Positions 6,555 to 13,796 of a stretch of 29,426 nucleotides of DNA are shown in pieces (within the stretch, counting starts at the first letter, position 1; every line of letters begins with the position of its first letter). The notes beneath the pieces were generated by a model. It was not told the origin of the DNA. It did not search any database and worked only from the letters and a program-made list of their open reading frames with translations. This DNA comes from Bacillota bacterium (GTDB lineage: Bacteria > Bacillota > Clostridia > Lachnospirales > Lachnospiraceae): the NCBI GenBank assembly GCA_023415655.1, contig JAEZKD010000023.1:1-29426 (forward strand). Reading direction: 5' to 3'. A program made the position numbers and the translations under genes.

Positions 6555-6592
6555 CTTCTCGCATATAGTTTTAGTAAACTATATGCGAGAAG
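6555..6592. promoter_or_regulatory. Perfect 17-bp palindrome over the patatin ribosome-binding region
   Basis: CTTCTCGCATATAGTTT (6555-6571) and its exact reverse complement (6576-6592) flank the 4-nt loop TAGT. It begins 5 nt before the patatin ATG and 13 nt after the MGMT-like stop codon. On the minus strand the only Shine-Dalgarno-like bases, GAGAAG, are in its 3' arm, so the RNA hairpin would hide them. No T-run follows on either strand, so it is not an ordinary terminator. Confidence 0.75.
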
Positions 6593-6605
6593 TAAAAATC
6601 CATAC

Positions 6606-6968
6606 CTAAAATACTTGCTTGTTCCAACGGCAGTGTTCTAAATCCACACTTCCATCTTCTCTAAATTTAACTCCCTCTTGCATTAAAAGTTCTCTTTGAC
6701 GGTTCTCTCCGCCAAAAGCAAATGCCTTTGATACCTCTCCCTTTGCATTAACTACGCGATAACATGGGATACTTTCTGGATTTGGATTCACATGCAATGC
6801 ATATCCAACGATTTTAGCCAATCGGCGGTTACCAGCCAAGGATGCAACTTGACCATAGGTAGCAACCTCTCCATATGGAATATCCTTCACCACATCGTAT
6901 ATCTTTTGAAATGTACTCTTTGTCTCCACGTTAAATTCCTCAATTCTAAGCACTTTTACGTTTGGCAT
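6606..6968 (-). CDS. MGMT/alkyltransferase-like protein with PCYR motif
   Basis: The protein matches the C-terminal DNA-binding domain of O6-alkylguanine-DNA alkyltransferases and their alkyltransferase-like relatives, which bind alkylated guanine in DNA. Recognised segments are YDVVKDIPYGEVATYGQVA (helix-turn-helix), a VGYALHVNPNP stretch, the active-site region IPCYRVV and FAFGGENRQRELL. The acceptor cysteine is present, so it is not a PWHR-type ATL, but the usual His of PCHR is Tyr here. The N-terminal domain of full AGT enzymes is absent (120 residues), as in many Firmicutes short forms. The ATG at 6968 overlaps the permease end by 23 nt. An alternative GTG start (about 6927) with a GAGGAA site exists. 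Repair activity is uncertain. Confidence 0.8.
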   Translation of the reverse strand: MPNVKVLRIEEFNVETKSTFQKIYDVVKDIPYGEVATYGQVASLAGNRRLAKIVGYALHVNPNPESIPCYRVVNAKGEVSKAFAFGGENRQRELLMQEGVKFREDGSVDLEHCRWNKQVF

Positions 6969-8274
6969 ACCAGTAACCTATGCCACAGATCACTGCACTA
7001 ACTACAACAAAAAACCAAAAAGATGGATGCGTGATGGTACCTACTAAGATAATCACTGAGCCTAACAAAGCTAAGGATGGTACCACATAACCCATTAGGT
7101 TACTTTTAATCTCTCCACTTTTTCTCAACTTAATTACTGTTATATAAAGCATAACGAATAGGACGTACATAAGACACACTGGAACTTCAGAGATATCTCC
7201 TGCCATCTGAGCAGCTTGTGTTACATAATTTAACATCACAGCAAGAATACTTAGAACAAATGCAAATATAGCCGAATAAATTGGCATATGTCCAAAATGT
7301 TTGGAATGCTTTACAAGTATTTTTGAACATGGTACCATGTTTCGAATCGCTAAGGAATATGGTAATTGGATAAATGCTAGTACAAGACCATTCAGGGTGC
7401 CAAGTACAGACACAATAACAAAAACTAGAATTAGCTTTGCACCAATCCCACCAAAGATTTGAATTGCTGCTGTATATACAGAATCATTCCCCTGCTCCAT
7501 TACGGTTTGTACACCTACTAATGAAGTCATTCCAATGAAATAAAGTAAATAACAGCTAAGTACTGCGATCGGTGCTATAATCATAGCAAGCGGAAGATTT
7601 CGCTTACTATTCTTAATTTCATGACACACAGTAGTTGCTACCGACCATCCATCATATGAAAATGCAATAGGTGCAAACGCTGCTATCCAAGCTGAAGACG
7701 TTGCAGTCTCTGATAAAGTAGAAACATCCTGTTGCATAATTTCTACAGGCTTACCATAAATAATACCTATGATAGCAATCAGTATCAATGGAATTAGCTT
7801 AATGATGAGTGCTGCATTTTGAAAAATTCCTCCCGCAACTGCTGACAGTGCATTCATAATAAATAAAAACACCAACATACCTGCACCAATCAATGAACTA
7901 TTCAAAAGACTAGCTTCTATCTGAAATAGTTGGCACATGTATAACCCAAGTACCCAAGTAACAACACCAATTACTGGTGGAAAATATAGAAACATCTGAA
8001 ACCACCCAGCACTTCCTGCTGTTTTTTTGTTCACAAATGTCTCTACATACCCAATAACCCCTCCAGGAGAATCTGTTCTCGCTGCCAGCTGTGCAATCGT
8101 TAGTGAACCAAATATAATTGCAATCGCAGCAACCACGAATACAAGTATTCCTAATAACATATTCCCATTCGTATAACGCAACACGTCATCCGACTTAAAG
8201 AAGATACCCGAGCCAATTACGATTCCTGTAATCATCGCAATGGCCGTCAATAAACCATACTTTTTCTCTTGCAT
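6946..8274 (-). CDS. APC-family amino acid permease (SteT/LAT-like)
   Basis: This is an inner-membrane amino acid transporter or exchanger of the APC superfamily. About twelve hydrophobic helices are spread over 442 residues, and helix 1 carries the substrate-contact signature IVIGSGIFF. The helix 6 area contains the typical unwound segment FAPIAFSYDGWSVATT. The sequence most resembles serine/threonine exchangers and other LAT-type members, but the substrate cannot be read from sequence. A GGAGG site lies 5 nt before the ATG. It is the first gene of a three-gene minus-strand unit with the MGMT-like and patatin-like genes; the 23-nt overlap with the second gene suggests translational coupling. 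A promoter lies at 8334-8362, and an inverted repeat sits in its leader. Confidence 0.88.
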   Translation of the reverse strand: MQEKKYGLLTAIAMITGIVIGSGIFFKSDDVLRYTNGNMLLGILVFVVAAIAIIFGSLTIAQLAARTDSPGGVIGYVETFVNKKTAGSAGWFQMFLYFPPVIGVVTWVLGLYMCQLFQIEASLLNSSLIGAGMLVFLFIMNALSAVAGGIFQNAALIIKLIPLILIAIIGIIYGKPVEIMQQDVSTLSETATSSAWIAAFAPIAFSYDGWSVATTVCHEIKNSKRNLPLAMIIAPIAVLSCYLLYFIGMTSLVGVQTVMEQGNDSVYTAAIQIFGGIGAKLILVFVIVSVLGTLNGLVLAFIQLPYSLAIRNMVPCSKILVKHSKHFGHMPIYSAIFAFVLSILAVMLNYVTQAAQMAGDISEVPVCLMYVLFVMLYITVIKLRKSGEIKSNLMGYVVPSLALLGSVIILVGTITHPSFWFFVVVSAVICGIGYWYAKRKSA

Positions 8275-8292
8275 TTATTCCTCCGTAAAAAT

Positions 8293-8320
8293 ATGCGTAT
8301 ATTATGTGAGTGATACGCAT
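8293..8320. repeat. 8-bp inverted repeat in the permease leader
   Basis: ATGCGTAT (8293-8300) and ATACGCAT (8313-8320) are perfect inverted arms 12 bp apart. They lie between the permease promoter and its ribosome site, where an operator or RNA hairpin could act. Confidence 0.45.
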
Positions 8321-8333
8321 TACTCAATTTTAG

Positions 8334-8362
8334 AATTTACCTTTTCTTATGTTTTCTGTCAA
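8334..8362 (-). promoter_or_regulatory. Sigma-A promoter of the permease unit
   Basis: On the minus strand TTGACA (8362-8357), a 17-bp spacer and TAAATT (8339-8334; four of six). The start codon is about 50 nt after the predicted transcription start. Confidence 0.6.
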
Positions 8363-8432
8363 TATTGGTAATACTGGTAGTTTCTATGATTTCATCATAT
8401 ACCTATCGTTATTAATTTTCCATTGTTTTTTC

Positions 8433-8463
8433 AAAAAAAAGAAAGCACATGAACGAGCTTTCC
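8433..8463 (-). terminator. Second terminator-like hairpin after spoVT
   Basis: On the minus strand GAAAGC and GCTTTC flank a 10-nt loop and are followed by a run of eight T. It lies downstream of the first spoVT terminator, as a tandem backup. Confidence 0.55.
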
Positions 8464-8474
8464 TTTGTTTGAAT

Positions 8475-8526
8475 AAAAAGGAGGTAATACATCACTAGAG
8501 TTCCCGGGTTGCAATGTACCATCTCC
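8475..8526 (-). terminator. Terminator of spoVT
   Basis: On the minus strand a 13-nt stem starting GGAGATGG pairs with ATGTATTACCTCC with one mismatch and two G-T pairs. A five-T run follows. It begins 15 nt after the spoVT stop codon. Confidence 0.8.
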
Positions 8527-8540
8527 TTAATATGTCATAT

Positions 8541-9086
8541 TTAGTTTTCCATCTGTCTTCCTAAGAAGGCTGCTGCTGTAGCTGCTAACTTATTCTCAAC
8601 TTCACCAAGTTTTAATTTAGCATCTTTTGTTAAAATTAGTACCGCACCGATCGCATCACCTTCACAAATAATAGGTACAATTACCTGATAAGTGATATCT
8701 TCATCATCCTGCGCAATACGGATAAAGCCTTTTTCATCTCTTGCTGCCATAACAGTTTCTCTGTCATTAATTAACGCTTCTAGTTCTTTGCTGATTGGCT
8801 TAGTAACCCAGTCTTTTTTCCCACTACCAGCGATAGCAACAAATTGATCTTTATCTGCGATTGCAACAATGTGTCCCGTTGTATGTCCAATGGAGTCAGC
8901 ATATTGCTTTGCAAACTGGCCAAGTTCACCAATTGGAGAATATTTTTTTAGGATAATTTCTCCTTCACGGTCTGTAAAAATCTCAAGTGGATCTCCTTCA
9001 CGAATACGTAAGGTTCTTCTAATCTCCTTAGGTATAACCACTCTTCCCAAATCATCTATGCGTCTTACGATTCCTGTTGCCTTCAT
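8541..9086 (-). CDS. spoVT: Stage V sporulation regulator SpoVT
   Basis: SpoVT is a DNA-binding regulator of late forespore genes. It has an AbrB-type swapped-hairpin DNA-binding domain and a GAF-like effector domain. Residues 1-50 (starting MKATGIVRRIDDLGRVVIPK) form the SpoVT/AbrB fold. Residues about 55-178 match the GAF part, with a helical N-terminus (GELGQFAKQYADSIG) and a strand pattern ending GAVLILTKD. The 181-residue length is normal. A GGAGG site is 10 nt before the ATG. In B. subtilis spoVT is sigma-G dependent; no convincing sigma-G promoter could be fixed here. It has its own tandem terminators. It sits between truA and the permease, while mfd is farther upstream, as in the conserved mfd-spoVT order. 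Confidence 0.95.
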   Translation of the reverse strand: MKATGIVRRIDDLGRVVIPKEIRRTLRIREGDPLEIFTDREGEIILKKYSPIGELGQFAKQYADSIGHTTGHIVAIADKDQFVAIAGSGKKDWVTKPISKELEALINDRETVMAARDEKGFIRIAQDDEDITYQVIVPIICEGDAIGAVLILTKDAKLKLGEVENKLAATAAAFLGRQMEN

Positions 9087-9250
9087 TTAGTATATTCCTC
9101 CATTTACTTCGTCAATCTTAGATGCATGTCATTAAAATATTGCTATGACCATATTGTTTGTAAATTCAAGGAATTTATACGTATATATATGCTTACTACA
9201 AAATATTTTAATAACAATGATCTCTCCTTCTCTTATTGTGGATGCTATCA

Positions 9251-10057
9251 CTACTTACTTACATCATGATGAAACCGTTCATAATTTACTTGTTTTAAAA
9301 ATAGTCCCTGAGGATACAAAAGCGCTCCAGCATTACAACGCTTTTTACTGATCAACGCAGAAGTTACACTTTCAATCGTACGCTGCCCATTTCCTACTTC
9401 TACTAATGTCCCTGCAATGATACGAACCATGTGATGCAAAAATCCATCACCCTTACATTCGATTCTAACTTCCGTTCTATTAGTATCAATGACTCGGTAG
9501 ATGTTGATCTCATATATCGTACGTATTGTTGATTTCCCATCCTTTCGATCCGTTGAAAACGCTTTGAAATCATGAGTACCAATCAAGGATCTTGCTGCTG
9601 CCTTCATGTCCTCTATATTCAAATCCTTTTGATTCGGATACGTAAACTTTCTTGTAAAAACGCTTTCGCGCTCTCTAGTATCGATTCGGTATTCGTATAC
9701 TTTACATACAGCATCATATCTTGCGTGAAAGCTCCTTGAAGTCTCTTTTAGCATAAGTACTCTCACATCCATTGGTAATCTATGATTTAGCTCAATTCGT
9801 ATCTCCTCAGCTGTCCAGTTACTAAACGTATAAAAATTACAAACTTGTTGCAATGCATGTACCCCAGCATCCGTTCTTCCAGATCCTGTTATTTGAATGT
9901 CTTCGTTTAACATTCCACTCAATGTTTCTTCTAGCAATCCCTGGATTGTAGAAAAACCCCTTCTGTTCTTTAGTCGTTGCCATCCATTATAGTTGGATCC
10001 GTCATACATAAGTGTCATCATAATATTTCGACTGATATTGTTTTCATTCTTTTGCAT
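9251..10057 (-). CDS. truA: tRNA pseudouridine(38-40) synthase TruA
   Basis: TruA converts uridines 38, 39 and 40 in the anticodon stem-loop of many tRNAs to pseudouridine. The protein has the N-terminal strand with YDGSNYNGWQR, and the active-site block SGRTDAGVHALQQ with catalytic Asp63. It also has the later FKAFSTDRK and GDGFLHHMVRIIAGTLVEVG segments of the family. At 268 residues it is of normal length. The ATG at 10057 is preferred, but a GTG directly before it (10060) could also serve; the AAGGGG ribosome site is 7 nt from the GTG and 10 nt from the ATG. A sigma-A promoter at 10108-10136 drives it as a single gene. Confidence 0.95.
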   Translation of the reverse strand: MQKNENNISRNIMMTLMYDGSNYNGWQRLKNRRGFSTIQGLLEETLSGMLNEDIQITGSGRTDAGVHALQQVCNFYTFSNWTAEEIRIELNHRLPMDVRVLMLKETSRSFHARYDAVCKVYEYRIDTRERESVFTRKFTYPNQKDLNIEDMKAAARSLIGTHDFKAFSTDRKDGKSTIRTIYEINIYRVIDTNRTEVRIECKGDGFLHHMVRIIAGTLVEVGNGQRTIESVTSALISKKRCNAGALLYPQGLFLKQVNYERFHHDVSK

Positions 10058-10107
10058 CACAGATTCACCCCTTTTGATTTGGCAACTACCAAGCTCATAG
10101 CTTTCTT

Positions 10108-10136
10108 ATTATAGTAAAAGCCTTCTGAATGTTCAA
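10108..10136 (-). promoter_or_regulatory. Sigma-A promoter of truA
   Basis: On the minus strand TTGAAC (10136-10131), a 17-bp spacer and a perfect TATAAT (10113-10108). The predicted leader is about 44 nt. Confidence 0.75.
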
Positions 10137-10274
10137 TATACTACTTCCAAATTTTCGATTTTTTTTAGAATTATATTCAATTTCACTCATTAAATGACAA
10201 ATATTAGCCATAATTTACCTGTATACTCCATACAATTACTATCTTACCTTTACAGCCTGAGCAAAAAGAAGTAT

Positions 10275-10302
10275 TTGAATTTTTTTGGATTTGTGATAAA
10301 CT
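10275..10302 (+). promoter_or_regulatory. Possible extended -10 promoter of the LtaS-like gene
   Basis: TTGAAT, a 16-bp spacer and TAAACT with a TG extension just upstream. The start codon is about 75 nt downstream. An AGTAAGC/GCTTACT inverted repeat (10303-10309 with 10335-10341) lies in the leader. The rest of the 10061-10383 gap shows nothing else apart from the truA promoter. Confidence 0.4.
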
Positions 10303-10370
10303 AGTAAGCGTTATTTTACTAAAGTTTGTAAAAAGCTTACTTATCAGTACTAACAATTTGATATTCATAG

Positions 10371-10377
10371 GGAGGAG
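10371..10377 (+). promoter_or_regulatory. Strong ribosome binding site fixing a TTG start
   Basis: GGAGGAG lies 6 nt before the TTG at 10384. No ATG or GTG is similarly placed, so TTG is the start of the LtaS-like gene. Confidence 0.7.
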
Positions 10378-10383
10378 TATCTT

Positions 10384-12618
10384 TTGAAGGAAAAATTTGA
10401 TGTGTTTTTTAATCATCTAAAACCAAAACTAAAACATCCTATGCTAATATGTGTTTGGATCTCCTTAGCATTGAATTTATTTGTAGAGATGATGTCCCGT
10501 GATGGTTCTATCATTGACGCTATTGTATTTGCTTTTAAGAGCCCACTTGTATTTCTTTATAATGGATTGATTATTTTAATAACCGTATCAATCGCACTTT
10601 TTTTTAAGCGACGTACCTTTGTATTTACAGTCGTATCCCTAGTATGGATGATTATAGGAATCACAGACTTTGTTTTATTACAATTTCGTACTACTCCATT
10701 TACAGCAACCGACATTATGTTAATCAAATCAGCACTAGATATTTGGGAGTTTTACTTAAAATTCTATCATCTGATTCTAATCGGTGTTGTATTTATTTTA
10801 ATTGTACTTGGATGTATTATTGTTTTCAAAAAGTCAACCAAATATCCAAGAACCATACCGTATTGGAAACTTATTATTTTTTCAGCAACAATTGTTTTAT
10901 CAACTTTAGGTTTGACGGAAGTTGGAATTATGACCAAGGTACTAGCCAAAAATTTCGGTAATATTGCGAATGCATACCATACCTATGGTCTTCCATATTG
11001 CTTTGTGAATGGTATTATTAATACCGGTGTCGATAAACCTGATATTTATTCCACAGATGTGGTGAGTACAATTGTAGATGCAGTAGAACAAGGAAAAGTC
11101 ATTACCTCTTCTGAAATCGAACCAACGAAAGAGATTGAGGAAAAGCCAGTTTTTACTCCAACTCCTACTCCAAGTCCTACTCCATTACCAACACCAAGTC
11201 CTACTCCAATCATTCCAGAGACAATGGCAGATGAAAAAACACCTAATATTATTATGCTCCAATTAGAGTCCTTTTTCGACCCTACAAGGATTATCGGAAG
11301 TAAATATAGCAAAGACCCTATACCAACCTTTCGTGCTCTCAAAGAGAATTTCTCTTCTGGATTTTTAAGTGTCCCAAGCGTTGGAGCAGGAACTGCTAAT
11401 ACAGAATTTGAAGTGATTACTGGTATGAATTTAGATTTCTTCGGTCCTGGAGAATATCCATACAAGACGATATTGCAGAAGAAGACAGCGGAAAGTATGG
11501 GCTATAATTTAAAGAATCTTGGTTACGCAACGCATGCAATCCACAATAATACTGGTACTTTTTATGATCGAAACTATATCTTTTCACAACTTGGCTTTGA
11601 TTCCTTTACAAGTATTGAGTATATGCAAAACATAGAGCGTACTCCATTGAATTGGGCAAAGGATGCCGTGTTAACGCCTGAGATTCTGAACATTCTAGAC
11701 TCTACACTGAATCAAGATTATGTCTATGCAATCTCGGTTCAAGGACATGGTAGTTATCCAGATAGTGAACTGCTAGACAATCCAGCAATTTCGATTTCAC
11801 TGTCAGAAGATCTATCCAAAGATTTATACTATCCATTGCTTTATTATGTAAATCAGATCTATGAAATGGATCAATTTATTAAAACATTAACAGATGAATT
11901 AAGTAAACGTGATGAAAAAACCATTCTCGTTATGTATGGTGATCATTTACCTAGCTTTCCAATCGATGAAACGAATTTAACGAATGAAAATCTGTTTCAG
12001 ACAGAATATATTATTTGGTCCAATTACACGATGGAACAAGTCGATCAGGATCTTGAAGCATATCAACTTGCTGCATCGGTATTTGATCAGCTTGATATTC
12101 ATGAAGGTTTGATTACTAAGCTTCATCAGACACAAAAGAATTCTGACATCTATCTTGATGAGCTACAGGTATTAATTTACGATATGCTCTATGGTAACAT
12201 GGATTGTTTTGGAGGTGTGAATCCTTATATCCAAACAGATCTTCAGATGGGTACCGATACCATCAGCGTGTCTCGTTCCGACTATGTAGGTTCCTCAACC
12301 GAAGGCGAAGATGGTCTGCTTGTAATCAATGGTCATAATTTTACACCATATAGCAAAATTTATATCAACGATGAATTTCATAACACTATCTTTATCAACA
12401 GTACTTTGCTTGTAGCTACATTACCAGAATTAGTGGAAGGAGATAAGATCAATGTCATTCAATCAGGCAATGACATGTATGAACTTAGCCGAACTGAGGA
12501 TTATTTCTATGTTGATGATACCTTAAATGCAGCAATTAGTTCTCTGACCAATTTATCACCAACAGCAACACCAGTACCAGAAAAAGAAAGTGTTATCAAT
12601 GGCTATATCAGCAAATAA
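10384..12618 (+). CDS. LtaS-family sulfatase-fold phosphoglycerol transferase with C-terminal TIG-like domain
   Basis: LtaS-type enzymes polymerise or transfer glycerol-phosphate from phosphatidylglycerol on the outer membrane face. Five membrane spans lie in residues 20-185. A Thr-Pro-Ser linker follows at 257-277, then the alkaline-phosphatase-like domain from about 286. Metal and active-site positions are visible: Glu295 (LES), nucleophile Thr337 in the GTANTEF segment, a QGHGSYP motif near 453 and Asp520-His521 in YGDHLP. After the catalytic domain, residues 643-710 (LLVINGHNFTPYS start) resemble an IPT/TIG Ig-like fold, and a second TP-rich tail follows. The start is TTG with a strong ribosome site. 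It is the only plus-strand gene in this half of the window and is monocistronic. Whether it makes true lipoteichoic acid or another glycerol-phosphate polymer cannot be told. Confidence 0.88.
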   Translation: MKEKFDVFFNHLKPKLKHPMLICVWISLALNLFVEMMSRDGSIIDAIVFAFKSPLVFLYNGLIILITVSIALFFKRRTFVFTVVSLVWMIIGITDFVLLQFRTTPFTATDIMLIKSALDIWEFYLKFYHLILIGVVFILIVLGCIIVFKKSTKYPRTIPYWKLIIFSATIVLSTLGLTEVGIMTKVLAKNFGNIANAYHTYGLPYCFVNGIINTGVDKPDIYSTDVVSTIVDAVEQGKVITSSEIEPTKEIEEKPVFTPTPTPSPTPLPTPSPTPIIPETMADEKTPNIIMLQLESFFDPTRIIGSKYSKDPIPTFRALKENFSSGFLSVPSVGAGTANTEFEVITGMNLDFFGPGEYPYKTILQKKTAESMGYNLKNLGYATHAIHNNTGTFYDRNYIFSQLGFDSFTSIEYMQNIERTPLNWAKDAVLTPEILNILDSTLNQDYVYAISVQGHGSYPDSELLDNPAISISLSEDLSKDLYYPLLYYVNQIYEMDQFIKTLTDELSKRDEKTILVMYGDHLPSFPIDETNLTNENLFQTEYIIWSNYTMEQVDQDLEAYQLAASVFDQLDIHEGLITKLHQTQKNSDIYLDELQVLIYDMLYGNMDCFGGVNPYIQTDLQMGTDTISVSRSDYVGSSTEGEDGLLVINGHNFTPYSKIYINDEFHNTIFINSTLLVATLPELVEGDKINVIQSGNDMYELSRTEDYFYVDDTLNAAISSLTNLSPTATPVPEKESVINGYISK

Positions 12619-12698
12619 AGAGCTGTAATTGAGTGATTTCCAACAGGTTAAGCATAACACCTATCTTGTTGGAGATCACATCAAATACAGCTCCTTTT
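12618..12698. terminator. Bidirectional terminator between convergent LtaS-like and prsA genes
   Basis: A very long imperfect hairpin has outer arms GAGCTGTA (12620-12627) and TACAGCTC (12686-12693), and inner arms around TCCAACA/TGTTGGA. The plus strand continues with a T-run; the minus strand has a weaker T-rich tail. Confidence 0.8.
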
Positions 12699-13738
12699 TA
12701 TTGTACAATCGTTCCTGTTAAAGATATCGAATCAAACAGTTCTTGATCGATGGATACCTCCTTTGAAGAATCCCATGCAGCATATTTCTCTTTAAATGCT
12801 TCTTCTTGTCTTTCACTAATAATTTCTTCTTTTTTGGCATCGGTTGCTTCTTGATTCATCTCTTCTACACAATAAAAGATAAACCAGCCTTCGTCAGTGT
12901 CCACTACCTCACTAATTTCGCCCTCCTTTAAAGCAAATGCAACCTTTTCAAGCTGAGTCATCATATCACCTTTCCCCACTGTGATTTCAACTTCATCTTG
13001 ATCATCCGAATTTGCTAATGCAAAGTCCTTGAAATTATTCGTAGTTAATGCCTCTTCATGTAATTTTATTGCACGCGATTGCGCCTCTTCTAGTTGATCC
13101 TGTGTATATTCAAAACGATTACCTTCAGCATCATATCCGTATTTTCCTACTAGGATATATTGAAATACACGCTGTCTTGCCTCTTCCTCAGATACATTCG
13201 TGTCAACATTCAAAGTCAAGCTTTCATATACCTTATTAGATAACACATTGTCCTTATAAATATTTCGAATGATATCTTTATCTACAGAATAATACTCCAT
13301 GGCTTCACTCGAGAAATTACTTAAAAATTGAGCAGTATATTCATCTACATCCAATAGTTCATCCTCTGTCAATGTGATACCAAGTGATTCTGCCTGAGAA
13401 CAGACTAGCTTGAGATAAATCACCTCATCAAGCACTGCTTGCTTTAGCATGCTTTCATAGGTGGTTCCCTCGTCATCGATTTCTAAGGTCCATATATCAG
13501 TTCCATACGTACTTTCAATCTCTTCTTTGTTGGATTGGAGATAAATACGTAATTCGTCAAAGCTAACATCTTGATTGTTTACAGATAAAATAACTTTTTG
13601 TGCATTATCTTCAACTTGAATTCCCCCACCTGAAGTACTCCCACCTGTGACATCAGCACTGCTTTCTTTACTTTTACTACAACCTGCCATTGATAAAACT
13701 AAGGTTACAGCAACTATCATCACAATTTTCTTTTTCAC
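12698..13738 (-). CDS. prsA: Foldase lipoprotein, PrsA/PpiC-type peptidyl-prolyl isomerase
   Basis: PrsA-type lipoproteins sit on the outer face of the membrane and help secreted proteins fold. The signal peptide ends in the lipobox LSMAGC with the lipidated Cys20, followed by a Ser/Gly-rich flexible stretch. A SurA-like helical N-domain (about residues 45-185) precedes a parvulin region of about 188-300, which contains the FKDFALANSDD and FALKEGEISEVVDTDEGW segments typical of PpiC rotamases. The helical C-terminal part closes the chaperone bowl. The start is a GTG at 13738 with AGGATAGGA-type ribosome bases. It lies 58 nt after mfd in the same direction and is probably the last gene of pth-mfd-prsA. 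A peptidyl-prolyl isomerase activity is inferred, since some PrsA proteins act mainly as chaperones. Confidence 0.87.
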   Translation of the reverse strand: MKKKIVMIVAVTLVLSMAGCSKSKESSADVTGGSTSGGGIQVEDNAQKVILSVNNQDVSFDELRIYLQSNKEEIESTYGTDIWTLEIDDEGTTYESMLKQAVLDEVIYLKLVCSQAESLGITLTEDELLDVDEYTAQFLSNFSSEAMEYYSVDKDIIRNIYKDNVLSNKVYESLTLNVDTNVSEEEARQRVFQYILVGKYGYDAEGNRFEYTQDQLEEAQSRAIKLHEEALTTNNFKDFALANSDDQDEVEITVGKGDMMTQLEKVAFALKEGEISEVVDTDEGWFIFYCVEEMNQEATDAKKEEIISERQEEAFKEKYAAWDSSKEVSIDQELFDSISLTGTIVQ

Positions 13739-13796
13739 TCTATCCTATCCTTCCTTATTACATAATGCTAACCTAATCTTATACTAAAAATATCTG

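Noticed and set aside
6606..6968. Standard ATL (alkyltransferase-like) protein
   Set aside because: ATLs have Trp in place of the acceptor Cys; here Cys is present, so only a looser family name is supported.
9087..9250. Sigma-G promoter of spoVT
   Set aside because: Several GYATA-like and CAT-like words occur, but no pair with correct spacing and both elements matching could be fixed in this AT-rich stretch.
9145..9351. Small plus-strand open frame overlapping the end of truA
   Set aside because: No ribosome site, AT-rich composition, unrecognisable product and overlap with a well-supported gene on the other strand.
10204..10416. Small minus-strand open frame in front of the LtaS-like gene
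   Set aside because: It overlaps the LtaS promoter, ribosome site and start and has low-complexity sequence; it is best read as a chance frame.
11149..11215. Short tandem repeats (ACTCC-like units) as a repeat array or CRISPR
   Set aside because: They encode the in-frame Thr-Pro linker of the LtaS-like protein; unit length and lack of spacers rule out CRISPR.
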